Notes under the pieces: model-generated
What the model saw: the letters and a program-made list of their open reading frames with translations, nothing else
The model's database searches: none
Told to the model about the DNA's origin: nothing
Part shown: positions 63,001 to 64,000 of the stretch, one piece after another
How the letters are laid out: the number at the start of each line of letters is the position of its first letter
How positions within the stretch are numbered: position 1 is the first letter of the stretch
Source: Stieleria neptunia
GTDB taxonomy: Bacteria; Planctomycetota; Planctomycetia; Pirellulales; Pirellulaceae
Reading direction: 5' to 3'
DNA length: 64,000 bases
NCBI RefSeq assembly: GCF_007754155.1
Contig: NZ_CP037423.1
Coordinates: 3,472,001 to 3,536,000, forward strand
Program-made: the position numbers and the translations under genes

Positions 63001-63933
63001 CGAGATGATCTCTTCGGTCGCGTCGCTGCCTTCGTAGGTCCGCAGCAGTTCACCGGTGGCGGCATCGAGTGCCGACAGGGGCGCGTTGAATCCCAGCGTG
63101 ACGAAAACTTCCGAGTCGGTCGAAACCAATCGGCGCGACAACTGCGACGGTCCGCTTTTAAGCGGCCAGAGGTGTGGCTGCCAGTGGTCGATGTCTTTTT
63201 TCCACAACACGCTGCCGTTGAAGGCATCCCGCGCGATCAATTTCCATTTCGGCGGCAACTGGATCGAAATCCGACTGCCCTCGTCCATGATGTAAAACAT
63301 CCGTCCGCCGGTGGAAACCAATGCGCTCATGCTGGCCATCCGGTCGTGGTGCCGCGACCAACGCGGGCTGCCCACCCATTGCAAGTGACGCGGCGGCGCG
63401 ACGACGTCGTCATGGGCGACCGAGTTGCCGGTGGCATCGTGCAAGTAATGCGACCACTCGTCGATGTTGTCCGGGCGCGGTTTGCGAACCTTGGTCCATT
63501 GGCCGGCCTGTTTGATCAGGGCAACCCCGTTGGGAACCAGCACCCGCGTCACCTCGTCCATCGTGACGTCGCCGAGCGATTCGGCGATCAGCAGATTCAC
63601 CATGTTGTCGACATAGGGAAGCTGGTAGCCATCGATGCGATCGAACGCCACGTCACCATAGCCGCCCTCGCCAAGCACCCGGTCGCGAATCGCTTTCAAG
63701 CCGGCCGCATCGGTGACCAAGCCGTGCACCTGAGTCGAATCGTTTTGCCGCAGCGCCGCGGTGAGTCGACCATCCCCCGCGCCCAGATGCACAAAAAAAC
63801 CTGCTTTGACGCCCGCCTGATCGATCAGCGCGGCCGCATCCTCCTGCACGTCCGCACGGCCGACATCGGGAAAACCAGCCACTCCAAGGAACAGACAAGC
63901 ACAAACGACGGCTCGAATCGGGAATCGCATCAT
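60016..63933 (-). CDS. Giant secreted PQQ-propeller protein with LamG domain
   Basis: 1305 residues from ATG 63933 (a second ATG follows; CGGAG is upstream). After a signal peptide comes a methyltransferase-like segment (FFVHLGAGDGRLTAAL ... LVPNGVALI) that lacks obvious catalytic residues. Then two blocks of PQQ-like beta-propeller repeats follow (DAATGELL, SGEKLWDASFP, DETTGDSKWTF), separated by a Pro/Ala linker. A LamG/concanavalin-like domain (ITVEAWITSTKPQG ... WHHVVGVLGEDKTMSLYVDGEL) lies near residues 990-1130. These domains are common in planctomycete secreted proteins thought to bind or degrade polymers. Function is inferred only. It starts the transporter operon. Confidence 0.85.
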   Translation of the reverse strand: MMRFPIRAVVCACLFLGVAGFPDVGRADVQEDAAALIDQAGVKAGFFVHLGAGDGRLTAALRQNDSTQVHGLVTDAAGLKAIRDRVLGEGGYGDVAFDRIDGYQLPYVDNMVNLLIAESLGDVTMDEVTRVLVPNGVALIKQAGQWTKVRKPRPDNIDEWSHYLHDATGNSVAHDDVVAPPRHLQWVGSPRWSRHHDRMASMSALVSTGGRMFYIMDEGSRISIQLPPKWKLIARDAFNGSVLWKKDIDHWQPHLWPLKSGPSQLSRRLVSTDSEVFVTLGFNAPLSALDAATGELLRTYEGSDATEEIISTGDLLFLVVRKGKAELEDYAPLHGTVGDQARSRSFFWNEEPRVLMAFQASTGKQLWAKKTKVSPLTLAAKDSQLYFHDGEKIVSLDGRSGDVVWESESVTRRDAFTFNFGPRLVVYNDVVLYAGGDGKMISSDAKSGEKLWDASFPNSGYQSPQDLMVVDGLVWLAPLTSGKDSGVYTGRNPRTGEVVKSFAPDVDTYWFHHRCYIAKATDNFLMPSRTGIEFVDPDKEHWDINHWVRGGCLYGVMPCNGLTYAPPHNCACYPEAKLFGFNALAPLAPTRPIPTKVLEAGRREKGPAFGAELAATQPAAATPADDWPTYRHDAGRSGTTSGPISEDVDSKWTVNLGGRLTSPVIAGGVVYVAQIDQHTLHALDETTGDSKWTFTAGARIDSPPTIHRGRVVFGGADGWVYCLTTDGELVWRYRAAPMDRRAMAYEQLESLWPVHGSVLIHDDTVYTVAGRSNFLDGGLRLLRLDLATGKKLSETIMDETNPDSGNNLQEKIQILQMPVGLPDILSTDGRHIYMKSQKFDFEGNRLEIGPNSGDFATQASKQRGEDAHIFAPMGFLDDTWFHRSYWVLGQSFAGGHGGYYQAGKFAPSGRILVKGDGYVYGYGRKPQYLRWTTVLEHQLFSAEQNPPEIPEGFGKKRGGGGPSAPSASFPKSPSLNPQGKPITVEAWITSTKPQGVIIARGGPAAGFALTLKAGKPQFLVRSEQGLATVAGPKRIVGGWHHVVGVLGEDKTMSLYVDGELAASGKSGGLIHTDPAQGMDIGADGQTAVGDYTSPLPFAGAIDEVRLYFQAATAEQIAKRYDDGSEISADAVLAVSFDDGTARDHGLHRNNGTLQGGKLVEGKFGKAIQFTSRNQGPKKKAGNNSTVKPGDSLVKPKWAKDVPVYVRGMVLAGNKLFIVGPPDTINEEETFQKLSESDPEVQALLDDQDAALMGKDGSSLLAVNIDTGEIENEIKLDTLPAWDGLAGANGSLFLSTLDGSVMCFGK

Positions 63934-64000
63934 GGATCAGCTCCGGACGAAGCGAACGGCGGGGGAAACGGCAAGACGTTGATTGTAACCCTCACCGAGC

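Overview
The window is GC-rich bacterial DNA that reads as a chromosome segment of a planctomycete, most likely a Pirellulaceae member of the Rhodopirellula/Stieleria type. The evidence is the planctomycete-specific DUF1592/DUF1552 secreted pair with a CxxCH motif, a giant secreted PQQ-propeller/LamG protein, very short lysine/alanine-rich histone-like proteins, fused CcoN-CcoO, and many dispersed palindromic intergenic repeats. The genus is inferred, not proven. No rRNA, tRNA or CRISPR array was seen.

Layout. 1-8.1 kb: 3' end of an Mrp/ApbC Fe-S carrier, a histone H1-like gene with a clear terminator, a gene-free stretch, an M50 membrane protease, the DUF1592-DUF1552 pair and an NAD-dependent epimerase. 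8.3-20.8 kb (minus strand): a CopA copper ATPase, then a complete cbb3 oxidase locus read ccoNO-ccoQ-ccoP-ccoG-fixH-tauE/safE-like-ccoI-ccoS; ccoQ is a 59-residue gene. 21.2-24.4 kb: small genes that fit redox or oxygen physiology (TerB-like protein, two c556-like monohaem proteins, a CBS pair, a hemerythrin). 24.7-29 kb: an AsmA/TamB-like envelope protein and a Wza-type export lipoprotein. 29.6-33.4 kb: an aspartic-protease-like protein, a RimK ligase fused to an RCK_C domain, and a CPA-type antiporter with a TrkA-N domain.

33.6-46.6 kb is a chemotaxis locus: cheA (two CheW-like domains), cheW, mcp, then HDOD, cheB, cheR, a cheX-like gene, cheY and a second CheX-like gene. An IS110-family element, a small membrane protein and a REP-associated tyrosine transposase (RAYT) lie between mcp and the HDOD gene, together with many copies of one repeat (core CCAAATGGTGCC). 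46.6-53.4 kb: a TPR-methyltransferase and a divergent surface-glycan locus (polysaccharide deacetylase and CelD-like acetyltransferase to the left; flippase and ATP-grasp ligase to the right). 53.6-55.8 kb: E1-like enzyme, ubiquitin-like sulfur carrier, and E1-rhodanese fusion in one operon. 56-64 kb (minus): an operon with the giant PQQ/LamG protein, a secreted unknown, a substrate-binding protein with two tandem ModA-like domains, a ModB-like permease and an ATPase.

The most unusual themes are the RimK-RCK/antiporter triad, the duplicated binding protein, the E1-carrier-E1 operon, the RAYT with its repeat halo, and the large number of hairpin repeats and in-frame coding minisatellites.
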